Origin: Chloroflexota bacterium
Lineage (GTDB): Bacteria; Chloroflexota; Dehalococcoidia; E44-bin15
Direction of reading: 5' to 3'
Length of the DNA: 34,178 nt
NCBI GenBank assembly: GCA_030626475.1
Contig: DAOUOW010000009.1
Coordinates: forward strand, 1 to 34,178
Shown one piece after another: positions 23,395-31,080 of the stretch. The notes beneath the pieces are model-generated. The model was not told the origin of the DNA and made no database searches. It saw nothing but the letters and a program-made list of their open reading frames with translations. The translations under genes and the position numbers were made by a program. The first letter of the stretch is position 1; each line of letters starts with the position of its first letter.

Positions 23395-25272
23395 ATGACA
23401 GCCAAAAGGCCCCAGCGGAAAACCGCAAAAAGGCCTCGGCAGAAAACCGCAAAAAAGCCTCAGCAAGCTCCAGAGGCGGCTGCCCCTGAGCCCGCTGCGG
23501 TCAAATCGGAGCGTCAGCTCACGATCCCTCGCTCCCTCACCGTGAGGCAACTGGCCGATTTGGTCGGGTTGAGCGCTGTGGACGTGATTAAGCAATTGAT
23601 GCGAAATGGCATAATGGCCAGCATCAATCAGGCTATTGACTACGAGACGGCAGCAGTCGTAGCCTCTGAGCTTGGCTATGAGGCGGTAGAGGAGCAACCA
23701 GCAGCGGGGCGGGCGGTCTCGGCCCAGAAGCCTAAGCGCTATCAGAGGTTCAGGGAAGAGGATACTACGGGGCAGAAGCCTCGCCCTTCTGTGGTTACCA
23801 TAATGGGGCATGTAGACCACGGCAAAACCAGCCTCCTCGATGCCATCCGCAAGACAAAGGTAACTGCCACCGAGGTCGGCGAGATCACCCAGCATATTGG
23901 CGCCTATCAAGTAAAGGTCCACGGACAAAAGATAACCTTCCTCGATACCCCAGGGCACGAAGCCTTTACCGCAATGCGAGCCAGGGGGGCTCAAGTAACG
24001 GATATTGCCATACTAGTGGTGGCGGCAGACGATGGGGTGATGCCCCAGACCATAGAGGCCATTGACCACGCCCGTGCTGCCGATGTCCCCATTGTGGTCG
24101 CCATCAACAAGATAGATAAGCCAGATGCCAATGTCCAGCGGGTAAAGCAGCAGCTTTCCGATGTTGAGGTGCTGTGCGAAGATTGGGGTGGCGATGTGGT
24201 GTGCGTCCCGGTATCGGCGAAAAAGAAGGAGGGCATCTCCGACCTCCTGGAGAACCTGCTCATTGTTGCCGAGCTGGAGGAGTTAAAAGCAACCCCGGAT
24301 CGACGTGCTGTTGGCGTAGTCATCGAAGCCAAACTGGATAAGACTAAGGGCCCCTTGGCCACGGTATTGATTCAGAGCGGAACCCTGAAGGTTGGAGACC
24401 CCTTTGTCGTCGGCGATACCTGGGGCAAGGTAAAGGCGATGTTCGACGATAACGTCAAGCACCTGAAGCGAGCAGGGCCAGCCATGCCGGCTGAAGTCTT
24501 GGGTTTCAACGACGTTCCCCAAGCTGGCGATACCCTGGCGGTAACCACCGGTGAAAAAGAAGCGCGCACCCTAGTCCAAAAGCGGCAAGAGGAGAAAAGG
24601 CTTGCCGCGCTGGCGCCAAGGAGGTCTCTCAGCCTGAGCGAAGTCTACTCCCAGATTCGTGATGGTCAGGTGAAGGAGCTCAATATCATTCTGAAGACCG
24701 ATGTCCAGGGAAGCATCGAGCCGATAAAAACCTCCCTTGAGCGTCTAAGTATAGATGAGGTAAAGGTAAACATCCTCCACTCCGGCAGCGGGAGCATCAC
24801 TGAAGGGGATGTGCTCCTCGCCCTGGCCTCCCGGGGGATCATCATTGGCTTCAACACCCGCCCCGAGCCAGGGGCAAAGCAATTAGCCGAGGCTGAGGAG
24901 GTGGACATCCGCTGCTACGAGGTAATATATAACCTGGTGGACGATGTGGAAAAGGCGCTGAAGGGGATGCTTGAGCCCACCTATGTCGAAGTAGTGGAAG
25001 GGCATGCCGAGGTGCGGGCCATATTCCCTGTCGCCAAGCGAGGAAAGGCAGCCGGAGTATATGTCACCGATGGCAAGGTGAGCCGTGGTGCCCAGGCCAG
25101 GATAATGCGCAATGGGGAAGTGATATTTGAGTCCAGCGTGGCCAGTCTGAAGCGGTTCAAGGATGACGTTAGGGAGGTGGCGGCGGGATTTGAGTGCGGC
25201 GTGGGCATTGAAGACTTTAGCGAATTCGAGGTCGGTGACATCATCGAGTTCTACAGGAGAGAGAAGCAATGA
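23395..25272 (+). CDS. infB: Translation initiation factor IF-2
   Basis: A 625-residue IF-2 that brings fMet-tRNA to the 30S subunit. It opens with an 8-residue basic repeat in three copies (AKRPQRKT, AKRPRQKT, AKKPQQAP; residues 3-26). The IF2_N domain follows (about 45-100). The GTPase domain has G1 GHVDHGKTS (138-146), DTPGHEAF, NKIDKPDA and a VSAKK switch. Domains II to IV follow to the C-terminus. The N-terminal extension is much shorter than in E. coli IF2-1. Its stop overlaps rbfA (ATGA). Confidence 0.98.
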   Translation: MTAKRPQRKTAKRPRQKTAKKPQQAPEAAAPEPAAVKSERQLTIPRSLTVRQLADLVGLSAVDVIKQLMRNGIMASINQAIDYETAAVVASELGYEAVEEQPAAGRAVSAQKPKRYQRFREEDTTGQKPRPSVVTIMGHVDHGKTSLLDAIRKTKVTATEVGEITQHIGAYQVKVHGQKITFLDTPGHEAFTAMRARGAQVTDIAILVVAADDGVMPQTIEAIDHARAADVPIVVAINKIDKPDANVQRVKQQLSDVEVLCEDWGGDVVCVPVSAKKKEGISDLLENLLIVAELEELKATPDRRAVGVVIEAKLDKTKGPLATVLIQSGTLKVGDPFVVGDTWGKVKAMFDDNVKHLKRAGPAMPAEVLGFNDVPQAGDTLAVTTGEKEARTLVQKRQEEKRLAALAPRRSLSLSEVYSQIRDGQVKELNIILKTDVQGSIEPIKTSLERLSIDEVKVNILHSGSGSITEGDVLLALASRGIIIGFNTRPEPGAKQLAEAEEVDIRCYEVIYNLVDDVEKALKGMLEPTYVEVVEGHAEVRAIFPVAKRGKAAGVYVTDGKVSRGAQARIMRNGEVIFESSVASLKRFKDDVREVAAGFECGVGIEDFSEFEVGDIIEFYRREKQ

Positions 25273-25637
25273 CCAGGCGTACTGAGAGGCTCAATGACCT
25301 CATCAGAGAGGAGATCAGCGAATTGCTTCAGCGCCAAGTCAAAGACCCAAGGCTAAGCTGCTTTTTAACCATTACCAGGGTAGACACATCGCCAGACCTG
25401 AGACATGCCAAGGTTTTCGTCAGCATCATGGGCAGTGATGGGGAGAAAAAGGAGGCCATGGAAGGTTTGGCCTCTGCCGCAGGCTTCTTCTACAGAAAGC
25501 TGATGGAGCGCCTTTCAATACGCCGCATGCCCGAACTGAGCTTCCATAGGGATGATTCCATTGAGCAAGCCGCTCATGTCCTCAACTTGATGAAAGAGGT
25601 TGCCTCAAACGAGGATGCTGAAGAAGTTGGGCGTTGA
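25269..25637 (+). CDS. rbfA: Ribosome-binding factor A
   Basis: A 122-residue KH-like RbfA that helps mature the 16S 5' end of the 30S subunit. Family features are RTERLNDLIREEISELLQ, KDPRLSCFLTITRVDTSPDL, HAKVFVSI and the C-terminal MPELSFHRDDSIEQA. Length is normal. The ATG overlaps the infB stop, and the 3' end overlaps the truB start region by about 23 bases. Confidence 0.96.
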   Translation: MTRRTERLNDLIREEISELLQRQVKDPRLSCFLTITRVDTSPDLRHAKVFVSIMGSDGEKKEAMEGLASAAGFFYRKLMERLSIRRMPELSFHRDDSIEQAAHVLNLMKEVASNEDAEEVGR

Positions 25638-26523
25638 CGGAATCCTGAATATTGACAAGCCCGCTGGAAGCACCTCCCTGGAGATAGTCAATCTGGTGCG
25701 GCGACTCAGCAGGCAGAGGCACGTTGGCCATGCCGGCACCCTTGACCCCAGAGCAACCGGGGTTTTACCCATTTGCCTGGGACAAGCAACCAGAATCATC
25801 CCCTTCCTCATAGATGCCCCTAAAATCTACCGCGCCGAGGTCGAGCTCGGCATTGCCACCACCACCTACGACGGCGAGGGGGAGGTTACAGGTAGGATTG
25901 ACCCCTCCTTTGTTACCAGGGAGCAGGTGGAGACGGTGCTCTCTTCCTTCCTTGGCTCCATCCTCCAGACCCCCCCGATGTATAGCGCGGTAAAGCATCA
26001 AGGCAGGCGCCTCTATGATTTTGCCCGTGCTGGCATCGAGGTGGAACGGAAAAGGAGAAGGGCTCATATCTTTCGCTTGCAGCTCCTGCGGTGGCAGCTT
26101 CCCTTTTTCACCATTGAGATAGAATGCGGAAAGGGCACCTACATTCGCTCCCTAGTTCACGATATGGGTCAAGCCCTGGGCTGCGGGGCATACCTCAGAA
26201 ATTTGGCTCGTCTCAGAAGCGGAATGTTCGATATCGGCGACTCCCTCACCATCCACCAGCTCGAGGATGCGTTTCACCACGGATACTGGCAGAATCTGCT
26301 CTATCCCATGGATGGAGTCTTGGAGCATTGGATTGCCGCTATTGTCAGCCAGGAGCATGAGCAAGACATAAGATGGGGCCGTCCCCTGGTTCTGGATGAG
26401 GGGGGCAAGGATAAAACCCGCTGCCGAGCTTACTCCCTTGACGGACGTTTCCTAGCTGTGCTACGCTTTATCGCAGAAAGGGGGCTCTGGCAGCCAGAAA
26501 AGGTCTTCTCTGGCGGCAAATAG
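25615..26523 (+). CDS. truB: tRNA pseudouridine-55 synthase
   Basis: A 302-residue TruB that makes pseudouridine 55 in the T loop of tRNAs. The N-terminus has GILNIDKPAGSTSLEIV, and the catalytic aspartate is in GHAGTLDPRATGVLPICLG. PPMYSAVKHQGRRLYDFAR and ECGKGTYIRSLVHDMG are further hallmarks. A C-terminal PUA-like part follows. The ATG at 25615 is preferred to the TTG at 25600, as it gives the usual short N-terminus. It ends the nusA operon; no clear terminator follows in the 90 bases before the next promoter. Confidence 0.95.
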   Translation: MLKKLGVDGILNIDKPAGSTSLEIVNLVRRLSRQRHVGHAGTLDPRATGVLPICLGQATRIIPFLIDAPKIYRAEVELGIATTTYDGEGEVTGRIDPSFVTREQVETVLSSFLGSILQTPPMYSAVKHQGRRLYDFARAGIEVERKRRRAHIFRLQLLRWQLPFFTIEIECGKGTYIRSLVHDMGQALGCGAYLRNLARLRSGMFDIGDSLTIHQLEDAFHHGYWQNLLYPMDGVLEHWIAAIVSQEHEQDIRWGRPLVLDEGGKDKTRCRAYSLDGRFLAVLRFIAERGLWQPEKVFSGGK

Positions 26524-26557
26524 AAGCCTCAAAACTTCACCGCAGCTTTACAGACAC

Positions 26558-26587
26558 TTGACATCTCAGCTAGATTGTGATTATAGT
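26558..26587 (+). promoter_or_regulatory. Promoter of the small zinc-ribbon gene
   Basis: A perfect TTGACA (26558-26563) is followed by TATAGT at 26582-26587 (18-base spacer), or TTATAG one base earlier with an extended TGA in front. This is the best -35 match in the window and suggests strong, constitutive expression. Confidence 0.75.
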
Positions 26588-26598
26588 TCAATCAGCTT

Positions 26599-26613
26599 GA
26601 AAGGAGGTGATCC
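26599..26613 (+). promoter_or_regulatory. Extended Shine-Dalgarno site, 15 bases complementary to 16S tail
   Basis: GAAAGGAGGTGATCC is complementary over its whole length to the usual 3' end of bacterial 16S rRNA, far more than the 4-7 bases common in this window. The AGGAGG core is 8 bases before the ATG at 26616, so it fixes the start. Confidence 0.85.
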
Positions 26614-26615
26614 GG

Positions 26616-26759
26616 ATGGCGGAAGCTTATTGCTTCAAGTGTCGGGCGAAAAGGGAGATAAGGAATCCCCAGAACGTTGTGCTTAAGAACAAGCGGCCAG
26701 CAGTCAGGGGGGTTTGCCCGGTGTGCGGGACAAAGGTGTTCCGGATTGGCAAGTCCTGA
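26616..26759 (+). CDS. DUF5679-like small zinc-ribbon protein
   Basis: A 47-residue protein with two Cys-x-x-Cys pairs, YCFKC (C6, C9) and CPVCG (C34, C37), expected to bind one zinc. The charged middle includes AKREIRNPQNV and the end is KVFRIGKS. It matches the pattern of small DUF5679 proteins known from Chloroflexota and Actinobacteria, whose function is not established. A zinc ribbon of this size and charge could contact RNA or protein. A consensus promoter and an unusually strong ribosome-binding site point to high expression. It stands alone, convergent with the PHP gene on the other strand. Confidence 0.85.
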   Translation: MAEAYCFKCRAKREIRNPQNVVLKNKRPAVRGVCPVCGTKVFRIGKS

Positions 26760-26803
26760 TCGCTGTTCTGAGCGCCGTAACGCAGTAGGGGCAAACGTGA
26801 GGT

Positions 26804-27475
26804 TTATCTCGGTCGGGGCAAAGGTAGCCTCTCAAGTAGTTTATGAACATTGGTCTTTAGCATTTCATCGATCTCTTCTTTGTCCAAGCCAGCCCCATGA
26901 GCGATAGCAAGAGCTAAATCAGGGGAGAGAAGATCGGTTTCGTCGTGAGCATCGGAGTTGAGGAGGAGCTTAGCCCCAGCAACCTTAGCCAGGCGAGCAA
27001 TGTGGCCATTGGCTAAAGAGCTGCCTTTCCTGGCGCTGATTTCGAGAAAGACGCCGTTTGCTGCTGCTAATTCGGCCTCCTCAAGGGTCAATAAGCCGGG
27101 ATGTGCCAAAATATCGACATCAGAGCACTGAAGTGCTGCTCTATTGGTGCCCTTTTCCACGGGCTCGGTGAATATCTCGCCGTGAACGATGACTAACCAT
27201 GCCCCCAATTCTTTGGCGTGTCTTGCTATTTCGCTTATTGCCTGGGGAGGAATATGGGTCAGCTCCACGCCAGGGATAGCGAGGATATCCCAGTGTGCTC
27301 TGGCCAGAGCACAATCTGCCGAGGTTTCCTTGATTATTCTCTCGAGGTAGCCAATAGCGACATGGTCGGTAAGCGCGATAGCTTTGTAACCCTTGGCCAG
27401 CGCACGCCTGATTAATTCTAGAGGCGATAAGGAGCCATCGCTGAGAGAGGTGTGGGTGTGAAAATCATAGATCAC
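26804..27475 (-). CDS. PHP-domain metal-dependent phosphoesterase
   Basis: A 223-residue protein of the polymerase-and-histidinol-phosphatase fold. Metal-binding motifs in order are DFHTHTSLSDG (His6, His8), ALTDH, GVELTHI, IVHGE, LAHPG and NSDAHDE, a complete set for a tri-metal site. Relatives are annotated as histidinol-phosphate phosphatase domain proteins; histidine synthesis genes are not nearby, so the substrate is open. The GTG at 27475 is chosen because AAGGAGG lies 6 bases before it, and a TTG at 27493 would include that site. It is divergent from the inositol-phosphate synthase gene, with 55 bases between starts, and might act on inositol phosphates. Confidence 0.88.
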   Translation of the reverse strand: MIYDFHTHTSLSDGSLSPLELIRRALAKGYKAIALTDHVAIGYLERIIKETSADCALARAHWDILAIPGVELTHIPPQAISEIARHAKELGAWLVIVHGEIFTEPVEKGTNRAALQCSDVDILAHPGLLTLEEAELAAANGVFLEISARKGSSLANGHIARLAKVAGAKLLLNSDAHDETDLLSPDLALAIAHGAGLDKEEIDEMLKTNVHKLLERLPLPRPR

Positions 27476-27530
27476 GATTCGCCTCCTTGGCAAAAATGGT
27501 TCTTGTCATAGCATATAGGAAGGAGCGAAT

Positions 27531-28607
27531 TTGGGCAAGATAAAGGTAGCTATAATTGGTGTTGGCAATTGTGCCTCCTCGCTGGTACAAGGCGTCTACT
27601 ATTACCGCAAAGCAGAAGAGAATGAATCGATCCCGGGGTTGATGCATATCAACTTGGGTGAGTATCACATCGGTGACATCGAGTTCGTTGCCGCCTTTGA
27701 TATTGCCCGCAACAAGGTGGGCAAGGATCTGGCTAGGGCAATCTATACCCCGCCCAATAACACCTTCAAGTTCTGCCAGGTTCCCACCACCGGGATCAAG
27801 GTAGAGCGAGGCATGACCCACGATGGGGTGGGGAAATACCTCTCTGAGGTAGTCATCAAAGCCCCGGGCTCTACAGTAGACATTGTCACCATTCTTAAAG
27901 AAAGAGAGGTCGATGTCGTAGTCAACTTCCTGCCGGTAGGCAGTGAGGAAGCCACAAAATGGTATATCGAGCAGGTGCTCACCGCAGGTTGTGGCTTTGT
28001 CAACTGCATCCCGGTGTTTATCGCTCGGGAGAAGTACTGGCAGAACAGGTTTGCCGAGAGAGGACTTCCCATTATTGGCGACGATATAAAATCACAGGTT
28101 GGCGCCACCATTACCCATCGCGTGCTAGCCAGCCTCTTCCGAGACCGCGGCGTTAAACTGGAGCGAACCTATCAGCTAAACTTCGGCGGCAATACAGACT
28201 TCCTCAATATGCTGGAGCGGGAGCGCCTAACATCGAAGAAGATCTCCAAGACCGAAGCTGTAACATCCCAGCTAGACTTTAAGATCGACCCCGATAATAT
28301 CCATGTTGGGCCCAGTGACTACGTTCCCTGGCTTGGCGACCGCAAATTCTGCTATATCCAAATGGAAGGGCGCACCTTCGGTGATGTCCCGCTCAAGGTG
28401 GAGCTAAAGCTTGAGGTCTGGGACAGCCCCAACTCGGCAGGGGTAGTCGTCGATGCCATAAGGTGCTGCAAGCTAGCTATAGACCGCGGCCTCAGGGGGG
28501 CGCTTATCGCCCCCTCCGCCTATTTTATGAAATCGCCCCCCATTCAGTATCGAGACGACGAAGCCCGCAAAATGGTGGAGGAGTTTATCGCTGAAGGAGG
28601 AGGATAA
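27531..28607 (+). CDS. ino1: Inositol-3-phosphate synthase (actinobacterial type)
   Basis: A 358-residue NAD-dependent enzyme converting glucose 6-phosphate to inositol phosphate. The N-terminal [17 protein letters not shown] is the dinucleotide site, and [50 protein letters not shown] and [12 protein letters not shown] are typical of the short prokaryotic Ino1 form. The C-terminal [15 protein letters not shown] is also conserved. It starts with TTG, preceded by AAGGAG 5 bases before. It heads a cluster with a PHP protein, a PimA-like glycosyltransferase and a CDP-alcohol phosphatidyltransferase, which suggests its product becomes the head group of phosphatidylinositol. Confidence 0.92.
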   Translation: MGKIKVAIIGVGNCASSLVQGVYYYRKAEENESIPGLMHINLGEYHIGDIEFVAAFDIARNKVGKDLARAIYTPPNNTFKFCQVPTTGIKVERGMTHDGVGKYLSEVVIKAPGSTVDIVTILKEREVDVVVNFLPVGSEEATKWYIEQVLTAGCGFVNCIPVFIAREKYWQNRFAERGLPIIGDDIKSQVGATITHRVLASLFRDRGVKLERTYQLNFGGNTDFLNMLERERLTSKKISKTEAVTSQLDFKIDPDNIHVGPSDYVPWLGDRKFCYIQMEGRTFGDVPLKVELKLEVWDSPNSAGVVVDAIRCCKLAIDRGLRGALIAPSAYFMKSPPIQYRDDEARKMVEEFIAEGGG

Positions 28608-28648
28608 TTAATCCCTCTCAGGCAGCTGACGAGGAAAAGGGATATGGG

Positions 28649-29377
28649 ATGGCAGACATCCATATCCATAGTAGTATCGTTGATGGCATGGCTGACGTCA
28701 CCCAAATCCTGGAGTACGTAGAGGAAAACACCGACCTCGATGTCATTGCCATTACTGATCACGACAGGATTGAGGGCAGCTACCAGGCCAGAGAGCTAGC
28801 TGCCAAGCGCGGCTATCGCTTCGAGGTGGTAACTGGCATGGAGGTCACTACCCAAGAGGGGCATCTTCTTGCCCTCTACCTAGAAAGCCCCGCCCCCAGC
28901 TTCGAGCCGCTAGCGGAGACCATCGAGGCGATCCACAGCCAGGGTGGCCTTTGCATTGTCCCTCATCCTATGAGCTGGCTAACAGAGAGTGTCACCAGGC
29001 AGAGCCTGGAGAAAATTGTTGCCAGCAATGAGCACGGTCTGTACCTCGACGGCATTGAAACCATCAATGCCACGATAGCGGGGCGCATTTCTAATCCCAA
29101 GGCAAAAAGGTTTAACCACAAATACAAGCTTGCCGAAACCGGCGGTAGTGACGCTCACTTCCTGACCGTAATAGGTAGCAGCATTACCCTATTCCCGGGG
29201 CGGAGTGCCGAGGAACTAAAGCAAAGCATTTTGCACCAGACCACCAGGGCAGCAAAGGGCTTCAAGGTCAGGCTTAGTGATGTGGGATTGCTCCAAGTCG
29301 CAAGGCAGCTAATCAAGAGCAGGGGATTTCCTGTTCGCAACATTCTCCGAGCCATCCGCGAGAGAGATTTTCCGTGA
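28649..29377 (+). CDS. PHP-domain phosphatase, candidate for inositol-lipid pathway
   Basis: A 242-residue PHP protein. Metal ligands visible are His5 and His7 (ADIHIHSS), Asp37, His38 and Asp39 (ITDHD), Glu65 (GMEV), His72, His106 (VPHPMSW) and Asp168 and His170 (GSDAH), a full set. Related proteins hydrolyse phosphate esters such as nucleoside 3',5'-bisphosphate. It lies 41 bases after ino1 and its stop overlaps the glycosyltransferase start (GTGA). In actinobacteria the phosphatase acting after PIP synthase is a gap in the pathway. This gene's place between ino1 and pgsA makes it a candidate for that step, by context only. Confidence 0.85.
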   Translation: MADIHIHSSIVDGMADVTQILEYVEENTDLDVIAITDHDRIEGSYQARELAAKRGYRFEVVTGMEVTTQEGHLLALYLESPAPSFEPLAETIEAIHSQGGLCIVPHPMSWLTESVTRQSLEKIVASNEHGLYLDGIETINATIAGRISNPKAKRFNHKYKLAETGGSDAHFLTVIGSSITLFPGRSAEELKQSILHQTTRAAKGFKVRLSDVGLLQVARQLIKSRGFPVRNILRAIRERDFP

Positions 29378-30486
29378 AGATTGCTCTCGTCTCCCCCTAT
29401 GACTTTGCATACCCCGGTGGGGTAGTTGTTCATATTCGCCACCTCTACGAGCAGTTCACCAGGATGGGGCACAAGGCGAAGATCATCGCCCCGTGCTCCA
29501 GCAATAGAGATATCCCTTTCAGCGAGGACGTCATCCCCCTGGGAAAGCCAATATCAATCTACAGAAGAGGTACAGTAGCCCGCGTCGCCCTTTCGCCGCT
29601 TCTGTCAAGGAAGGTTAAGGCGACCCTAAAGGAGGAGCAGTTTGAGCTGATCCACCTCCATGAGCCACTATGTCCCCTTCTTCCCCTCCTCGTGCTCGAC
29701 CACTCTCAATCAGTCAACGTGGGCACCTTTCACGCCTATCATAGCAGTGATATGGGCTACATGTTCGGTAAATTTATCCTCAGGCGATGGTTTGGCAAGT
29801 TGCATGGCAGGATTGCCGTTTCTAAGCCCGCCATGGATTTCGTGAATGGATTCTTTCCCGCCAGCTACGATATAATCCCCAATGGCATTGACCTGGAACA
29901 CTTCTCCACTACTGTCCCCCCGATAGAAAGGTTCTGCGATGACAAGCTGAACATCCTCTTTGTTGGTCGCCATGAAAAGCGCAAGGGGCTGAGATATTTG
30001 CTCGCTGCCTATAAGCGGGTTAAAGAAGAGGTTCCTAACACGCGGCTTATCATCGTCGGGCCAGGGAACAGGGAGCACTACGAAAAGCAGGTAAACAAAG
30101 TTAACCTCGGGGATGTGGTCTTCGCTGGCTACGTATCCAATGAAGAGCTGCCGAGATATTATAACAGTTGCCACCTTTTCTGCGCCCCAGCTACGGGGGA
30201 GGAGAGCTTTGGCATCGTTTTGCTTGAGGCCATGGCTGCGGCCAAGCCCATCGTTGCTTCGCAGATTGAGGGCTACGCCAGTGTTCTCAGCCACGAGGTC
30301 GAGGGGATTCTGGTACCCCCCAAGGATGGGCAGGCTCTGGCTGAGGCCCTTGTTCGTCTTCTTAGCGACAGATCCCTGCGCCAGGAGATGGGCGCCAAGG
30401 GAAGGCAAAAGGTGGAGGAGTATAGCTGGCAGAACATTGCTCAAAGGTTATTACAATACTACACTAGACTGCTCAATGGAACTTAA
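29374..30486 (+). CDS. GT4 glycosyltransferase, PimA-like
   Basis: A 370-residue GT-B glycosyltransferase of family 4. The N-terminal MKIALVSPYDFAYPGGVVVH has the glycine-rich acceptor loop typical of PimA and relatives. In the C-terminal half come ILFVGRHEKRKGL, LIIVGPG and the EESFGIVLLEAMAAAKPIVAS segment with its two Glu for nucleotide-sugar binding. PimA transfers mannose from GDP-mannose to phosphatidylinositol. The adjacent pgsA-like and ino1 genes favour a PI acceptor here, but the donor sugar is not proven. The GTG start overlaps the PHP stop and its 3' end overlaps the next gene by 11 bases. Confidence 0.88.
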   Translation: MKIALVSPYDFAYPGGVVVHIRHLYEQFTRMGHKAKIIAPCSSNRDIPFSEDVIPLGKPISIYRRGTVARVALSPLLSRKVKATLKEEQFELIHLHEPLCPLLPLLVLDHSQSVNVGTFHAYHSSDMGYMFGKFILRRWFGKLHGRIAVSKPAMDFVNGFFPASYDIIPNGIDLEHFSTTVPPIERFCDDKLNILFVGRHEKRKGLRYLLAAYKRVKEEVPNTRLIIVGPGNREHYEKQVNKVNLGDVVFAGYVSNEELPRYYNSCHLFCAPATGEESFGIVLLEAMAAAKPIVASQIEGYASVLSHEVEGILVPPKDGQALAEALVRLLSDRSLRQEMGAKGRQKVEEYSWQNIAQRLLQYYTRLLNGT

Positions 30487-31072
30487 AAGGCGAGCTTACC
30501 AAATAAGCGATAAATTGCACCACCTTGCTGAGCCAGTGTCCAAGGTGATCGCCAAGACGGGGGTACCACCCAATGCCGTAACCTTCTTTGGCTTTGGTTT
30601 AAATATTGTCGCCGCTTGGCTACTGGCCACAGGACATTTCCTGCTCGGCGGATTCATGATCCTTATTGCCGGAGTCTTTGACCTCCTTGATGGAGCGCTG
30701 GCAAGGGTTACCGGGAAGAGCACAACCTTCGGCGCCCTCCTCGATTCCACCATTGACCGCTACTCCGAAGCGGTGCTGCTTTTTGGGCTACTGTTCTATT
30801 TTGCCCGGCGCCATGACACCACAGAGGTGATACTCATCTTCGCCACTATGGTAGGCTCGATGATCATTAGCTACGCAAGGGCAAGGGCGGAGGGGCTGGG
30901 ACTGGATGCCGAGGTGGGGATAATGAGGAGGACGGTGAGAATTTGCACCCTTGCGCTGGGGCTGGTGATAAATCAGGTCCTCGTCTTCCTCTGGATCTTG
31001 GCAATCCTCACCAATTTTACCGCGTGGCAGCGCCTGTTCTATGTGTGGCGAAAGAGCGGTAAGCAAGGATGA
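30476..31072 (+). CDS. pgsA: CDP-alcohol phosphatidyltransferase, probable PI(P) synthase
   Basis: A 198-residue membrane enzyme with about five helices. The CDP-alcohol phosphotransferase signature is complete: Asp69, Asp72, Gly73, Ala76, Arg77, Gly86, Asp90 and Asp94. It joins CDP-diacylglycerol to an alcohol. Size and the motif PPNAVTFFGFGLN resemble phosphatidylinositol-phosphate synthases of actinobacteria more than glycerophosphate synthases, and the ino1 gene upstream supplies the matching alcohol. The ATG at 30476 lies inside the end of the glycosyltransferase gene, and the much longer upstream frame is a shadow. It ends 8 bases before the convergent peptidase gene. Confidence 0.85.
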   Translation: MELKRRAYQISDKLHHLAEPVSKVIAKTGVPPNAVTFFGFGLNIVAAWLLATGHFLLGGFMILIAGVFDLLDGALARVTGKSTTFGALLDSTIDRYSEAVLLFGLLFYFARRHDTTEVILIFATMVGSMIISYARARAEGLGLDAEVGIMRRTVRICTLALGLVINQVLVFLWILAILTNFTAWQRLFYVWRKSGKQG

Positions 31073-31080
31073 GGGCTAAA

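Noticed and set aside
30113-30475. N-terminal extension of the phosphatidyltransferase
   Set aside because: It lies within the glycosyltransferase gene in another frame and has no membrane-enzyme features; the ATG at 30476 starts a normal protein.
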